This document shows positions 8,603 to 17,496 of a stretch of DNA of 33,591 nucleotides, one piece after another. This stretch comes from Salinivibrio siamensis (GTDB lineage: Bacteria; Pseudomonadota; Gammaproteobacteria; Enterobacterales; Vibrionaceae), in contig NZ_MUFB01000024.1 in the NCBI RefSeq assembly GCF_001996005.1, forward strand, positions 6,177 to 39,767, written 5' to 3'. The position numbers and the translations under genes are program-made. The notes below the pieces were generated by a model. That model made no database searches. It was not told where the DNA came from and saw only the letters and a list, made by a program, of their open reading frames with translations. Numbering within the stretch: the stretch's first letter is position 1; every line of letters begins with the position of its first letter.

Positions 8603-8936
8603 CACAGAGGTAGTGGTTATTAAATGGTGTAGCCAGAATAACGGATTCCCGATCCCGTGCAAGAGGTGACTGTCGTTTGTGTTTGATGCTTACGCAGCTA
8701 AATGCATAAATAGTCAGCAAATTGTGCAATATGGCGACACAGTCTCCCCTGTTTGCTGATTTTGAGTCCTTTATCTATTTTTACAGTAAAATATGCGGTA
8801 TATAGTGATAAAAGCTTGAACCCATGACGCGTGCCTCATAAAGTGCTACTGACAACAAAGTTAAAAGTGTCTAATATATGAGACGCTTGTCTCGCCAATG
8901 AGATGGTCGAGAGTGATTCCCAGATGTGAGCTTTTC
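8603..8936. other. Divergent intergenic region between GNAT-like/holD operon and GGDEF-EAL gene
   Basis: No credible gene. It is AT-rich around 8760-8815. It holds a promoter-like pair for the + strand gene (8849-8877), and a perfect inverted repeat GAGAC-GCTT-GTCTC at 8880-8893 lying at the predicted transcript start. No clear minus-strand promoter for the holD operon could be picked. Confidence 0.6.
8849..8877 (+). promoter_or_regulatory. Candidate sigma-70 promoter for GGDEF-EAL gene
   Basis: CTGACA (8849-8854, 5 of 6 to TTGACA), 17-base spacer, TAATAT (8872-8877, 4 of 6 to TATAAT). Predicted start near 8884, inside the GAGAC/GTCTC inverted repeat. Confidence 0.4.
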
Positions 8937-11045
8937 ATGCCAATATCGTCGTTAAATGATTGGTTCTACTGCTTAACCGATAACAGTCCGTTTCTTTTTG
9001 CCATTCTCGACAGCAATGATTGCTATCTTTACGCCAACCAACGCTACAGCGAGCTGTCTGGCTTGGCCTTGCCGTCGTTAAAGGGGTTATCCGATATCGA
9101 TACCCTAGGCGAGGCGTTTTATCAGTCGGTCAAACCGCATTATGACAAAGCCAGACGGGGTGAATGCGCCGAGGGAGAGGTGCTTCTTACTGACAACTAT
9201 CATAGTGCTAGCTTTCACTTCAGTGTTGCACCATTACCAAATGTCGCTGATGAAAGTGGTAAGCCCTGCGTGATCTTTCATGCCGCAGATACATCCGAAC
9301 GCCAAGTATTAGCCAGTGCGCTCGAAGAGGCGGAGGAAAAATACCACCATCTTAGTCAACTTATCGATGACGGCTGCTGCGTGGTTGAAGATGGCTGTAT
9401 ATTATCAGCGAACCCTGCGGCGGCTGGGCTACTGGGCGTCGGTAGTATCGACGCGCTGATGGGTGAACCTTTATCAGACTATCTTGTGGTGGCAGAGGCA
9501 ACGACCACCACTATTGACAGCCTATTGCGTGCGCCCCATGGGCAAGGTGTGTCGGTGGTGAGTGCAAAAAACAGCGTGCCGCTGACCGTGTGCCAATCAC
9601 CGATCCACCTTTTGGGCAAAAAAGCGCATATGCTGCGCCTACAGCCGACAATCACTGACTCGTCGGTTAAGCGCCTAAAACCCACTGAAAAAGAGGATGT
9701 CAGCAAAGTCGGTGAGCAACAATCCGCTTATACGGATGCATTAACAGGTCTATATAACCGCTACGGCTTCAGTCGAGAGCTGGATAGGCTAATAAAAGCA
9801 CAAACGCCATTGGCCATGTTGTACCTTGATGTCGATAATTTTAAAAATATCAATGATTCTCTCGGACACCATGTCGGCGATCGTGTGCTTCAGGATATTG
9901 CTCAGCGCTTACGCGCCTTGCTCTCGGCAGATACTATCATTGGCCACTTAGGCGGTGACGAGTTTGCGGTGTTGCTTCCTAAGCCTGCAACGGAAGATGC
10001 GCCTGATCAGTTGGCTGACAAAGTGGTCGGGGCCATTAGTCAGCCTTTTGAATTGCATTATTTTAGTAAGTACTTGGCGTGTTCAGTGGGGATGGTGCGT
10101 TATCCCGACGATGGTAAAGACGCCCGCCAGCTGCTGCAAAATGCGGATACCGCGATGTATGAGGCTAAAGAGCAAGGTCGAAACCGTGTGGTCGCCTATC
10201 ATGACAGCATGAGTAAAGAGGCACGGATGCGCCTGTGGTTGGAAATCGAGCTACAAAAGGCCTTACAAAATAACGGCCTGGAAGTGTGGTATCAACCTAA
10301 AGTCAGTGCCAGTGATTATCGTATCAACGGTGCTGAAGCCTTAGTGCGTTGGAAACACCCAGTTGAGGGCTATATCAGTCCTGGGCGTTTTATTCCGGTC
10401 GCAGAGCGCTGCGGACTGATTGAAGCGCTCGGCCGTCATGTGATGCGCGAGGTCTTCCAAAACGTGCGTCGCTGGCGTCAACAAGGCATATTGCCGGGAC
10501 GGGTAGCGATTAACTTATCGCCAGAGCAATTTAGCAGCCCCAAGCTGACCGAGCACATGGAAAAGCTGATTAAAGCCACGGGGGCGAAACCAGAAGATAT
10601 TACTTTTGAGTTAACGGAAAGCGCGGTGATGAAAAACGATGAGCATGCGCTGAATATGCTCAATGCGATAAAATCACTGGGCTTTGCCCTATCGATTGAC
10701 GATTTTGGCACCGGCTACTCATCCTTGTCTTACCTTGCCCGTTTTCCGCTTGATGAGCTTAAGATTGACCGTGCGTTTATTCACGATATGGATGCCTTGA
10801 GTAAACAGGTGACGCTGGTGGAAAGCATTATTCATCTCGGCCGAGCCATGGAAATGACCGTGGTGGCAGAGGGGGTCGAAACCCGTCAGCAGGCGTCAGT
10901 GCTCACTAACCTGCACTGTGACACGATTCAAGGGTATTATTTTCACTCGCCCATGCCTAAGCATGAGTTTGAAAAGCTATTGCTGAAAAGTAAGCCCCAC
11001 AAGCAACCACCACAAGCCTTGGCGCCCAGTGCGCAGACAAGCTAA
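8937..11045 (+). CDS. PAS-GGDEF-EAL c-di-GMP enzyme, probable phosphodiesterase
   Basis: Cytoplasmic protein of about 702 residues with two PAS-like domains (about residues 12-110 and 125-225; the first contains FAILDSNDCYLYANQRYSELSG), a GGDEF domain and an EAL domain. GGDEF is intact (339-343), but the inhibitory I-site RxxD is replaced by LSAD. The EAL domain keeps EALVRW (E467), the ELTES and DDFGTGYSS motifs and the EGVET segment, all consistent with an active phosphodiesterase. No transmembrane segment is evident. The start at 8937 is preferred because GTGAG sits 6 bases upstream; an ATG at 8898 would add 13 residues without a ribosome site. It may correspond to the V. cholerae gene next to prfC (VC0658, from memory). 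Whether it makes or degrades c-di-GMP in the cell cannot be decided from sequence. Confidence 0.9.
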   Translation: MPISSLNDWFYCLTDNSPFLFAILDSNDCYLYANQRYSELSGLALPSLKGLSDIDTLGEAFYQSVKPHYDKARRGECAEGEVLLTDNYHSASFHFSVAPLPNVADESGKPCVIFHAADTSERQVLASALEEAEEKYHHLSQLIDDGCCVVEDGCILSANPAAAGLLGVGSIDALMGEPLSDYLVVAEATTTTIDSLLRAPHGQGVSVVSAKNSVPLTVCQSPIHLLGKKAHMLRLQPTITDSSVKRLKPTEKEDVSKVGEQQSAYTDALTGLYNRYGFSRELDRLIKAQTPLAMLYLDVDNFKNINDSLGHHVGDRVLQDIAQRLRALLSADTIIGHLGGDEFAVLLPKPATEDAPDQLADKVVGAISQPFELHYFSKYLACSVGMVRYPDDGKDARQLLQNADTAMYEAKEQGRNRVVAYHDSMSKEARMRLWLEIELQKALQNNGLEVWYQPKVSASDYRINGAEALVRWKHPVEGYISPGRFIPVAERCGLIEALGRHVMREVFQNVRRWRQQGILPGRVAINLSPEQFSSPKLTEHMEKLIKATGAKPEDITFELTESAVMKNDEHALNMLNAIKSLGFALSIDDFGTGYSSLSYLARFPLDELKIDRAFIHDMDALSKQVTLVESIIHLGRAMEMTVVAEGVETRQQASVLTNLHCDTIQGYYFHSPMPKHEFEKLLLKSKPHKQPPQALAPSAQTS

Positions 11046-11074
11046 CCGGATACCTGTTGGTATTACTCATGATC

Positions 11075-11105
11075 AAAAATAGAGCAGTGAGCCTGCTCTA
11101 TTTTT
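11075..11105. terminator. Bidirectional terminator between GGDEF-EAL gene and nlpI
   Basis: Perfect 13-bp stem (11075-11087 with 11093-11105), five-base loop TGAGC, A5 on one side and T5 on the other, so it can serve both convergent genes. Confidence 0.9.
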
Positions 11106-11132
11106 ATGCTTGAGGCACTATCGAGTGACGCG

Positions 11133-12011
11133 CTATGGTCGGCGATAGGCGAGTCGGTTGAGCTCAAGTAACGCATAGCGGTGTTCGACAAACTCATACA
11201 CGTTGCCCGACATGGCAAGCTTATACAATGCCACGGCGCGATCGTTGTCGCCCTGGAATTGATAGCGTTTAGCAAGGTAAAAGTAAGCTTCACATAAACG
11301 TTCTGCTAGCAGTTCATTGTCTTCACCTTGCGAGGCAAGTTGCTCCAGCAGCTCACGTTCACTGAGCTTACCGAGGTACATATCGACAAGCTGCCAGCCC
11401 CAACCCGAAGCTTCTGCATTCGCTTTTCGCGTTGCCAGCGCTTGTTGTGCCTTGGTTTCCCCCTTCCAATCGCGTTCCACCAAATAAAGCCAAATGAGGC
11501 GATAAGGATCGTCGCGATCTTCTTGGTAGTGATGGAGTAAGTCTTGATGGGCCAGGCGATAGCGACCGCCGTAGTACAAGGCGATCCCACGATTACGCGC
11601 GGCATAGCTGTGGCTATTATCCAGCTCTAACGTTGAGTCAAAGGCCTCGTAGGCAGCATCATAGTGGCCGTTTTGAGTAAAATAGACCCCAAGAATATTG
11701 AACACATCAGGTTGATCCGGCTTTAGTGAGAGAGACTGGTTAAAGTCCAATCGTGCCAAATCGCGCATCCCCAAGCTGTCGTGCATCAGTCCACGCTCAT
11801 AATGCAATTGGGCGCGTGCGTCGTCACTCAAATCATTGCGCGCAAGCAGCTGATCAATCCGTGCTAGGTGCACTTCCTGCTGCAGGGTAGGCTGTAAAGG
11901 GACGGCCATAGGAGGAAATGTCCACTGGCTGGTGCAGCCTGTTAATAGTAACAGCGCCAGTATCGCCAGAGGCTTGTAAAACACCGCCCGAGGCTGAATA
12001 AAAAAGGTCAT
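11133..12011 (-). CDS. nlpI: Lipoprotein NlpI
   Basis: Outer-membrane-anchored TPR lipoprotein that in E. coli scaffolds peptidoglycan hydrolases and works with the Prc protease to degrade the endopeptidase MepS. The 292-residue product has a signal with lipobox LLTGC (Cys26), then TPR motifs visible as RAQLHYERGLMHDSLGMRDLA, the segment beginning PDVFNILGVYFTQNGHYDAA and the one beginning SYAARNRGIALYYGGRYRLA, with another near the C terminus (KRYQFQGDNDRAVALYKLAM). Length matches E. coli NlpI (294). A GGAG lies about 10 bases before the ATG. It lies directly downstream of pnp, the conserved pnp-nlpI order, with a terminator in between. Confidence 0.93.
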   Translation of the reverse strand: MTFFIQPRAVFYKPLAILALLLLTGCTSQWTFPPMAVPLQPTLQQEVHLARIDQLLARNDLSDDARAQLHYERGLMHDSLGMRDLARLDFNQSLSLKPDQPDVFNILGVYFTQNGHYDAAYEAFDSTLELDNSHSYAARNRGIALYYGGRYRLAHQDLLHHYQEDRDDPYRLIWLYLVERDWKGETKAQQALATRKANAEASGWGWQLVDMYLGKLSERELLEQLASQGEDNELLAERLCEAYFYLAKRYQFQGDNDRAVALYKLAMSGNVYEFVEHRYALLELNRLAYRRP

Positions 12012-12028
12012 GAAGGCGCATCTCCGTG

Positions 12029-12057
12029 TAAAAAAAAAGGGGGCCTCAGCCCCCTTT
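12029..12057 (-). terminator. Terminator of pnp ahead of nlpI
   Basis: Read on the minus strand: 8-bp stem AAAGGGGG/CCCCCTTT (12050-12057 with 12036-12043), extendable to 9 bp with a tetraloop, followed by a run of T (12029-12038 as A on the + strand). It would uncouple nlpI from full-level pnp transcription. Confidence 0.85.
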
Positions 12058-12080
12058 ATATCATGAATGACGATATGACT

Positions 12081-14219
12081 CTAAGCGTCAGTGCTTGGTG
12101 CTTCTTCTGCTGGCGCAGCATCAGCAGCGGGGGCTTTTTCTGCCGCCGCTTCTTTCATGCTCAAGCGGATACGACCTTGACGGTCAACTTCCAGCACTTT
12201 CACGTCCACTTCTTGGCCGATTTCGAGATAATCAGACACCTTCTCAACGCGTTGATCAGCGATTTGAGAAATGTGAACCAGACCATCTTTGCCGCCAATT
12301 ACTGAGACGAAGGCACCGAAGTCAACGATACGCTGAACCTTACCGGTATAGATACGGCCCACTTCGACTTCTGCAGTGAGTGCTTCGATGCGTGAAATGG
12401 CATCTTTGGCGGCTTCACCGTCAGTGGCCGCAATTTTCACTGTGCCGTTGTCGTCGATTTCAATGGTGGTGCCAGTTTCTTCGGTAAGCTGACGGATCAC
12501 GGCACCACCTTTACCAATGACATCGCGGATCTTATCTGGGTTGATGCTCATGGTGTGGATACGAGGCGCGAACTCAGAGATATCGTCGCGTGCCGAGCCG
12601 ATGGCTTGGTCCATCACATCCAGGATGTGTAAACGTGCGCCTTTAGCTTGGTTCAATGCGATTTGCATGATCTCTTTAGTGATCCCTTCGATTTTGATGT
12701 CCATCTGCAACGCAGTGACACCGTCATCCGTCCCGGCCACTTTAAAGTCCATGTCACCTAAGTGATCTTCATCACCCAAGATGTCAGAAAGCACAACGAA
12801 ATCGTTGTCTTCTTTCACCAGACCCATGGCGATACCGGCCACTGATTTTTTCACCGGTACACCGGCATCCATCAGCGCCAAGGAGGTGCCGCAGACAGAA
12901 GCCATTGAGGAAGAGCCGTTGGATTCTGTGATCTCAGATACCACACGCAGTGTGTATGGGAATTCATCTTGGCTTGGTAGAACCGCTGCAATACCGCGCT
13001 TCGCTAGGCGACCATGGCCGATTTCGCGGCGCTTTGGTGAGCCAACAAAACCGGTTTCACCGACACAGTAAGGAGGGAAGTTGTAGTGCAGCATGAAGCC
13101 TTCTTGGCGCTCACCCATGATAGAGTCGATGGTTTGCGCGTCACGCTGAGTACCGAGTGTGGCGGTGACCAATGCTTGTGTTTCACCACGGGTAAACAAG
13201 GCGCTGCCGTGAGTACGTGGTAATACGCCCGTACGTACGTCGAGGGCACGAACCATGTCTTTTTCACGGCCATCAATACGGGGTTCACCCGCAATGATAC
13301 GGCTACGCACGACTTTCTTTTCCAGGTCGCCAAGCATGCCTAGGATTTCACGTTCATCCAAGGTCTCGTCTTCGCCGAGTAGTGCAGCCACCACTTCCTG
13401 CTTCACCTGACCAATTTGCTCGTAACGGGCCATTTTTTCAGTGATTTGGTATGCCTGAGCCAGTGGACCTTGTGCCATTTCAGCCACACGGGTTTGTAGC
13501 GCAGCGTTAACTTCCGGCGCTTGCCAATCCCAAGTAGGCGTTCCCACTTCGGCGGCAAATTCTTTGATTGCGTTGATCGCGGTTTGCTGTTGCTCATGAC
13601 CAAACATCACCGCTTGCAGCATTTGCTCTTCGCTTAGGCGGTCAGCTTCAGACTCTACCATCAGCACCGCACCTTCGGTCCCGGCCACAACGAGGTCAAG
13701 TTTACTCTCGTCTAGCTCTGCTGGGCTTGGGTTAAGCACGAGTTCATCATTGATGTAGCCGACGCGTGCAGAGCCGATAGGGCCGTTGAATGGGATGCCT
13801 GAGATGGCCAGTGCTGCCGAGGTACCCAGCATGGCAACGATATCAGGGCTAACCGCTGGGTTAACAGATACGACGGTTGCGATGACCTGTACTTCGTTTT
13901 TGAACGAGTCCGGGAATAGCGGACGGATAGGGCGGTCAATCAGACGTGCGGTCAGTGTTTCTGACTCAGAAGGGCGGCCTTCGCGCTTGAAAAAACCACC
14001 TGGGATTTTACCCGCGGCGTAGGTACGCTCTTGGTAGTTGACCGTCAATGGGAAGAAGCTTTGGCCTTCAGCCGCTTCTTTTTTACCGACGACAGAAACG
14101 AATACCGAGGTATCGTCCATGCTGACCATGACAGCACCATTGGCCTGACGTGCCATCACGCCTGTTTCCAATGTCACTGTATGATTGCCGTATTGGAATG
14201 TTTTTACGATTGGATTCAC
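12081..14219 (-). CDS. pnp: Polynucleotide phosphorylase
   Basis: 3'-5' phosphorolytic exoribonuclease of the RNA degradosome; trimeric. The 712-residue length is typical. Order: first RNase PH-like domain, helical linker, second RNase PH-like domain with the catalytic [19 protein letters not shown] segment, KH domain with [11 protein letters not shown]1 domain ([17 protein letters not shown] through IRLSMKEA), then an Ala/Glu-rich tail. The start is GTG (14217-14219) before AATCCAATCGT, with AAGGA about 9 bases upstream; non-AUG starts are usual for this gene. It has its own promoter and a large leader hairpin upstream. rpsO, normally just upstream, is not present. Confidence 0.97.
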   Translation of the reverse strand: MNPIVKTFQYGNHTVTLETGVMARQANGAVMVSMDDTSVFVSVVGKKEAAEGQSFFPLTVNYQERTYAAGKIPGGFFKREGRPSESETLTARLIDRPIRPLFPDSFKNEVQVIATVVSVNPAVSPDIVAMLGTSAALAISGIPFNGPIGSARVGYINDELVLNPSPAELDESKLDLVVAGTEGAVLMVESEADRLSEEQMLQAVMFGHEQQQTAINAIKEFAAEVGTPTWDWQAPEVNAALQTRVAEMAQGPLAQAYQITEKMARYEQIGQVKQEVVAALLGEDETLDEREILGMLGDLEKKVVRSRIIAGEPRIDGREKDMVRALDVRTGVLPRTHGSALFTRGETQALVTATLGTQRDAQTIDSIMGERQEGFMLHYNFPPYCVGETGFVGSPKRREIGHGRLAKRGIAAVLPSQDEFPYTLRVVSEITESNGSSSMASVCGTSLALMDAGVPVKKSVAGIAMGLVKEDNDFVVLSDILGDEDHLGDMDFKVAGTDDGVTALQMDIKIEGITKEIMQIALNQAKGARLHILDVMDQAIGSARDDISEFAPRIHTMSINPDKIRDVIGKGGAVIRQLTEETGTTIEIDDNGTVKIAATDGEAAKDAISRIEALTAEVEVGRIYTGKVQRIVDFGAFVSVIGGKDGLVHISQIADQRVEKVSDYLEIGQEVDVKVLEVDRQGRIRLSMKEAAAEKAPAADAAPAEEAPSTDA

Positions 14220-14242
14220 AGATTATTTCCTTGTTGCTAAGG

Positions 14243-14262
14243 GATAAACCCGTTGGTTTATC
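14243..14262 (-). promoter_or_regulatory. Second small hairpin in pnp leader
   Basis: GATAAACC (14243-14250) and GGTTTATC (14255-14262) form a perfect 8-bp stem with a four-base loop, just upstream of the pnp ribosome site. No T run follows, so it is not a terminator. Confidence 0.6.
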
Positions 14263-14276
14263 TCACTAAGTGTCGG

Positions 14277-14401
14277 CTTTCAGCTGCTCACCATCGCGAC
14301 TAATGACAGCACGCTGCGCGGCTGTTTGGCCTTCGTGGGCGGTATGCTGTCAATAGTCGCGACCTTATGGTCGACGTTGTTGACTGTGTTACAGCTGAAA
14401 G
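14277..14401 (-). promoter_or_regulatory. Long pnp leader hairpin, likely RNase III target
   Basis: Two nested arms: a perfect 10-bp base (14277-14286 with 14392-14401) and an inner arm with 17 of 18 matching bases (14294-14311 with 14345-14362). The whole lies in the predicted 5' untranslated region of pnp, whose transcript would begin near 14403, at the foot of the hairpin. In E. coli, RNase III cuts an equivalent leader stem and PNPase then represses its own mRNA. Function here is by analogy. Confidence 0.75.
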
Positions 14402-14409
14402 TGGCGCTA

Positions 14410-14415
14410 ATTATA
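14410..14415 (-). promoter_or_regulatory. -10 element of pnp promoter
   Basis: Perfect TATAAT on the minus strand; no good -35 at 16-18 bases upstream. It places the transcript start near 14403. It corresponds in position to the internal pnp promoter known between rpsO and pnp in E. coli. Confidence 0.6.
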
Positions 14416-14635
14416 CACGTGCTTGGCCGATAACGACACCACGAGGCGGTCAAATGGCAACATTTGTGATGTGTTTGGCAAGCAATATTGACCCTAAAGG
14501 ATGCAGATAACACGGCGAAGTCAGATTTGTGAATTGAAGCTGACTACAAGATCAGCGAAAATACGCCACCTTTGTGAATGACCTCCTCAGCTGGCGCCTG
14601 ATTGCCGCCTGAAGCCAACAAGAAGATAACCTGCT

Positions 14636-16225
14636 ATGTCAAATACACTGCTGCAACAGGAAGTTGATAAACGCCGCACGTTTGCGATTATCTCGCACCC
14701 AGATGCGGGTAAAACCACCATCACCGAGAAGGTGCTGTTATTCGGACGTGCCATTCAAACGGCAGGCACCGTGAAAGGGCGTGGCTCTAACCAACATGCG
14801 AAGTCTGATTGGATGGACATGGAAAAAGAGCGTGGTATCTCTGTCACCACCTCGGTGATGCAATTTCCTTACAACGACTGCCTAGTGAACCTGCTTGATA
14901 CCCCAGGGCACGAAGACTTTTCGGAAGATACGTACCGGACACTGACTGCTGTCGATTCGTGTTTAATGGTGATTGATGCGGCGAAAGGTGTCGAGGATCG
15001 TACCCGTAAGCTGATGGAAGTCACCCGTTTACGTGATACACCGATCATCACCTTCATGAACAAACTTGACCGTGATATCCGCGACCCAATGGAGCTGCTT
15101 GATGAAGTAGAAAGTGAGCTCAATATTGCGTGTGCGCCGGTATCTTGGCCGATTGGTTGCGGGAAAGGTTTCCAAGGTGTGTATCACATTCATCGTGACG
15201 AAAGCATTCTATATCAATCTGGCCAAGGCCATACCATCCAGGAAGCACGTATCATCAAGGGCTTGGATAATCCTGAATTGGATGATGCGATCGGTGCAGA
15301 CATTGCGCAAGATTTGCGTGATGAGCTGGAACTGGTGATGGGCGCGTCTCATGCGTTCGACCATGAGCTGTTTTTAAGCGGTGAACTCACGCCTGTTTTC
15401 TTCGGTACCGCACTGGGTAACTTCGGTGTGGATCATATGCTGGATGGCTTGACTGAGTGGGCACCCAAGCCCATGGCGCGCCCGACCCATGACCGAGAGG
15501 TCAAGGCTGACGAGGAGAAGTTCTCGGGATTTGTGTTTAAAATTCAAGCCAATATGGACCCACGTCACCGTGACCGGATCGCGTTTATGCGCATTGTTTC
15601 CGGCAAGTATCAGCAAGGAATGAAACTGCGCCATGTACGTTTAGGTAAGCAAGTGAATATTTCCGATGCGGTGACCTTTATGGCAGGGGATCGGTCACGG
15701 GCTGAAGATGCGTTTGCTGGCGACATTATTGGCTTGCACAACCATGGCACCATTCAAATTGGTGATACCTTTACGCAAGGAGAAGATCTGAAATTTGCGG
15801 GGATCCCGAATTTTGCCCCAGAGCTTTTCCGTCGGATCCGCCTCAAAGATCCATTGCGTCAAAAGCAGCTGCTTAAAGGTTTGATTCAGCTGTCTGAGGA
15901 AGGTGCGGTACAGGTGTTCCGTCCGTTGCAATCGAACGACTTAATTGTCGGAGCGGTTGGTGTCCTCCAGTTCGATATGGTGGTGGCTCGCTTGAAAGCC
16001 GAATACAACGTGGATGCCTTGTATGAGCCGATTAATGTGGCCACCGCGCGTTGGGTGGAGTGCAAGGATGAGAAGAAGCTGGACGAATTTCAGCGTAAAA
16101 ACCAAGCGAACTTGGCTTTGGATGGTGGCGACAACTTGACGTACATTGCACCGACCATGGTTAACCTGAACCTTACGCAAGAGCGCTTCCCGGATATTGA
16201 TCTCAGAGCGACCCGCGAACACTAA
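14636..16225 (+). CDS. prfC: Peptide chain release factor 3
   Basis: GTPase that recycles RF1/RF2 from the ribosome after peptide release. The 529-residue length is exact for the family. G1 is SHPDAGKTT (20-28), followed by the [13 protein letters not shown] switch I region, G3 [16 protein letters not shown]4 NKLD, domain II and the C-terminal domain with the [23 protein letters not shown] end. Start ATG has AGAAG about 10 bases upstream. A perfect terminator-like hairpin lies about 95 bases after the stop. Confidence 0.97.
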   Translation: MSNTLLQQEVDKRRTFAIISHPDAGKTTITEKVLLFGRAIQTAGTVKGRGSNQHAKSDWMDMEKERGISVTTSVMQFPYNDCLVNLLDTPGHEDFSEDTYRTLTAVDSCLMVIDAAKGVEDRTRKLMEVTRLRDTPIITFMNKLDRDIRDPMELLDEVESELNIACAPVSWPIGCGKGFQGVYHIHRDESILYQSGQGHTIQEARIIKGLDNPELDDAIGADIAQDLRDELELVMGASHAFDHELFLSGELTPVFFGTALGNFGVDHMLDGLTEWAPKPMARPTHDREVKADEEKFSGFVFKIQANMDPRHRDRIAFMRIVSGKYQQGMKLRHVRLGKQVNISDAVTFMAGDRSRAEDAFAGDIIGLHNHGTIQIGDTFTQGEDLKFAGIPNFAPELFRRIRLKDPLRQKQLLKGLIQLSEEGAVQVFRPLQSNDLIVGAVGVLQFDMVVARLKAEYNVDALYEPINVATARWVECKDEKKLDEFQRKNQANLALDGGDNLTYIAPTMVNLNLTQERFPDIDLRATREH

Positions 16226-16318
16226 TCGGTAAAGGGCGAAGACTGAGTCACCCCCGTGTGGCGAAAAACACGCATAAGGGAAAGATAACGCTCTCCAAGT
16301 TCGCCCCCATGCTATACT

Positions 16319-16343
16319 GCCGTCTGTAACCAGACGGCTTTTT
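16319..16343 (+). terminator. Rho-independent terminator after prfC
   Basis: Perfect 8-bp stem GCCGTCTG/CAGACGGC (16319-16326 with 16331-16338), tetraloop TAAC, then T5. A TATACT (-10-like) abuts it at 16313-16318. It lies between prfC and the next + strand gene, so it also limits read-through into that gene. Confidence 0.85.
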
Positions 16344-16378
16344 AATGGCAAAAGGTTTACAAAGCAAGGATGCCAATA

Positions 16379-17287
16379 ATGATGATTGCGCGTATTAAAC
16401 GCTGGGTGGCAGGTTACGATGCCTGGTGTCAGCGAATGGGGCTGGGCGAGGATAACCGCCGAAGCTGTGTGCCTATCAAGCGTTCAGAAAATACACCCCC
16501 ACACAAACGTCTCAGCATGATTGATACCCATTGTCATTTTGACTTTTCTCCGTTTCGAGACGCCCCGGAGCGATACTGGCAGGCGGCACGCGAAAGCGGT
16601 GTGATGCGGATGGTGGTCCCCGGTGTTAGCGAGAGTAACTGGTCAGCAGTGCTGTCGTTGACTGAACGCTTACAAGGCGTTTACGCGGGGCTAGGGCTGC
16701 ACCCATGTTTTCTCGATGTTCACACTGACACCAGCCTAGATAAACTTGATCAGGCACTGGCCGCGCGTCCTGCGCGCTGTGTCGCTGTCGGAGAAGCCGG
16801 GCTCGACTTTTTTGTCGCGAACCAGGATGCCGCTCAGCAGCGCCAGCAAGCGCTATTGGAGGGGCAGCTTTGGCTCGCACGCCACTATGATCTCCCCATT
16901 ATTCTGCATAGCCGCAAAGCGCATAACCAATTATTACGCACCGTTAAAGCCTACCCAGGCGTACGCGGGGTGTTACATGCGTTCAGTGGCAGTGAACAGC
17001 AGGGTAAACAGTTTATTGATGCGGGTTTGATGCTCGGGGTTGGCGGCACCGTCACCTATTCTCGCGCGCAAAAAACTCGCCGCGCCATTGCACAGCTACC
17101 TTTGGAGCACCTTGTCCTTGAAACCGATGCCCCCGACATGCCTTTGGCAGGATTTCAAGGAAAACCGAACACACCCTCTCAGGTATCACGGGTTGCTGAT
17201 GTGGTGGCAGCGTTAAAAAGCTGTGACAGAGATCATCTGGTGGCTGAAACATCAGACAACGCTGAAAGATTGTTTGGCTTTGATTGA
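16379..17287 (+). CDS. TatD-family metal-dependent hydrolase (YjjV-like) with fused N-terminal small-protein module
   Basis: The main domain starts at MIDTHCHFD (ATG 16517) and continues to the end: metal ligands HxH (THCH), GEAGLDF Glu, the ILHSRKA His, the LHAFSG His and ETDAP Asp are all present, as expected for a TatD-type 3'-5' DNase or related amidohydrolase. About 46 further residues lie in frame upstream with no stop: MMIARIKRWVAGYDAWCQRM followed by GLGEDNRRSCVP. This resembles a small basic protein (DUF5363-type, from memory) often encoded as its own gene just before yjjV. The start at 16379 is chosen because AAGGA (about 16366-16370) is 8 bases away; there is no ribosome site before 16517. 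It is followed 209 bases later by nupC. Confidence 0.85.
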   Translation: MMIARIKRWVAGYDAWCQRMGLGEDNRRSCVPIKRSENTPPHKRLSMIDTHCHFDFSPFRDAPERYWQAARESGVMRMVVPGVSESNWSAVLSLTERLQGVYAGLGLHPCFLDVHTDTSLDKLDQALAARPARCVAVGEAGLDFFVANQDAAQQRQQALLEGQLWLARHYDLPIILHSRKAHNQLLRTVKAYPGVRGVLHAFSGSEQQGKQFIDAGLMLGVGGTVTYSRAQKTRRAIAQLPLEHLVLETDAPDMPLAGFQGKPNTPSQVSRVADVVAALKSCDRDHLVAETSDNAERLFGFD

Positions 17288-17317
17288 GCGGGAACGGGCA
17301 AAAGACAAACGTTTGCG

Positions 17318-17431
17318 GTTGCATAAGCTCACAAAACTAGATCAAAGTCATACTTATTGATGCATTACAAAATAGTTTTACAGCGAACTGTGATTGGAAT
17401 ATTACTTTAATGTGACTGCGATGCGTATAAT
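17318..17431 (+). promoter_or_regulatory. nupC promoter with CRP-like and CytR-like sites
   Basis: A perfect -10 TATAAT lies at 17426-17431, giving a start near 17438. No good -35 is present. TGTGA with a weak right half is centred at 17396.5, that is at -41.5, the class II CRP position. A second half-site TCACA (17329-17333) is upstream. Between and around them are two octamers, GTTGCATA (17318-17325) and GATGCATT (17359-17366), each 7 of 8 to the E. coli CytR half-site GTTGCATT. The layout resembles CRP/CytR-controlled nucleoside promoters; identification is by pattern only. Confidence 0.5.
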
Positions 17432-17496
17432 CTCTCCCGGAAACCAAATTCCACTTTGTCGAGACGCCAACTTTTTACTTTGAGGATGCCAATACT

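Larger units (their letters stand above)
14220..14635. other. Divergent pnp/prfC intergenic region without rpsO
   Basis: Contains the pnp leader and promoter (14220-14415). The remainder (14416-14635) shows no 89-codon rpsO and no other gene in six frames. For prfC a weak TTGAAG (14534-14539), 17-base spacer, GAAAAT (14557-14562) pair is the best promoter candidate. Confidence 0.7.

Noticed and set aside
8198..8662. Longer version of the GNAT-like gene from a TTG at 8662
   Set aside because: No ribosome site and an unusual N terminus; the ATG pair at 8602/8599 fits a normal GNAT-like start better.
17288..17496. Riboswitch in the nupC leader
   Set aside because: No purine-riboswitch core or other known aptamer pattern is seen; protein-binding sites explain the region better.
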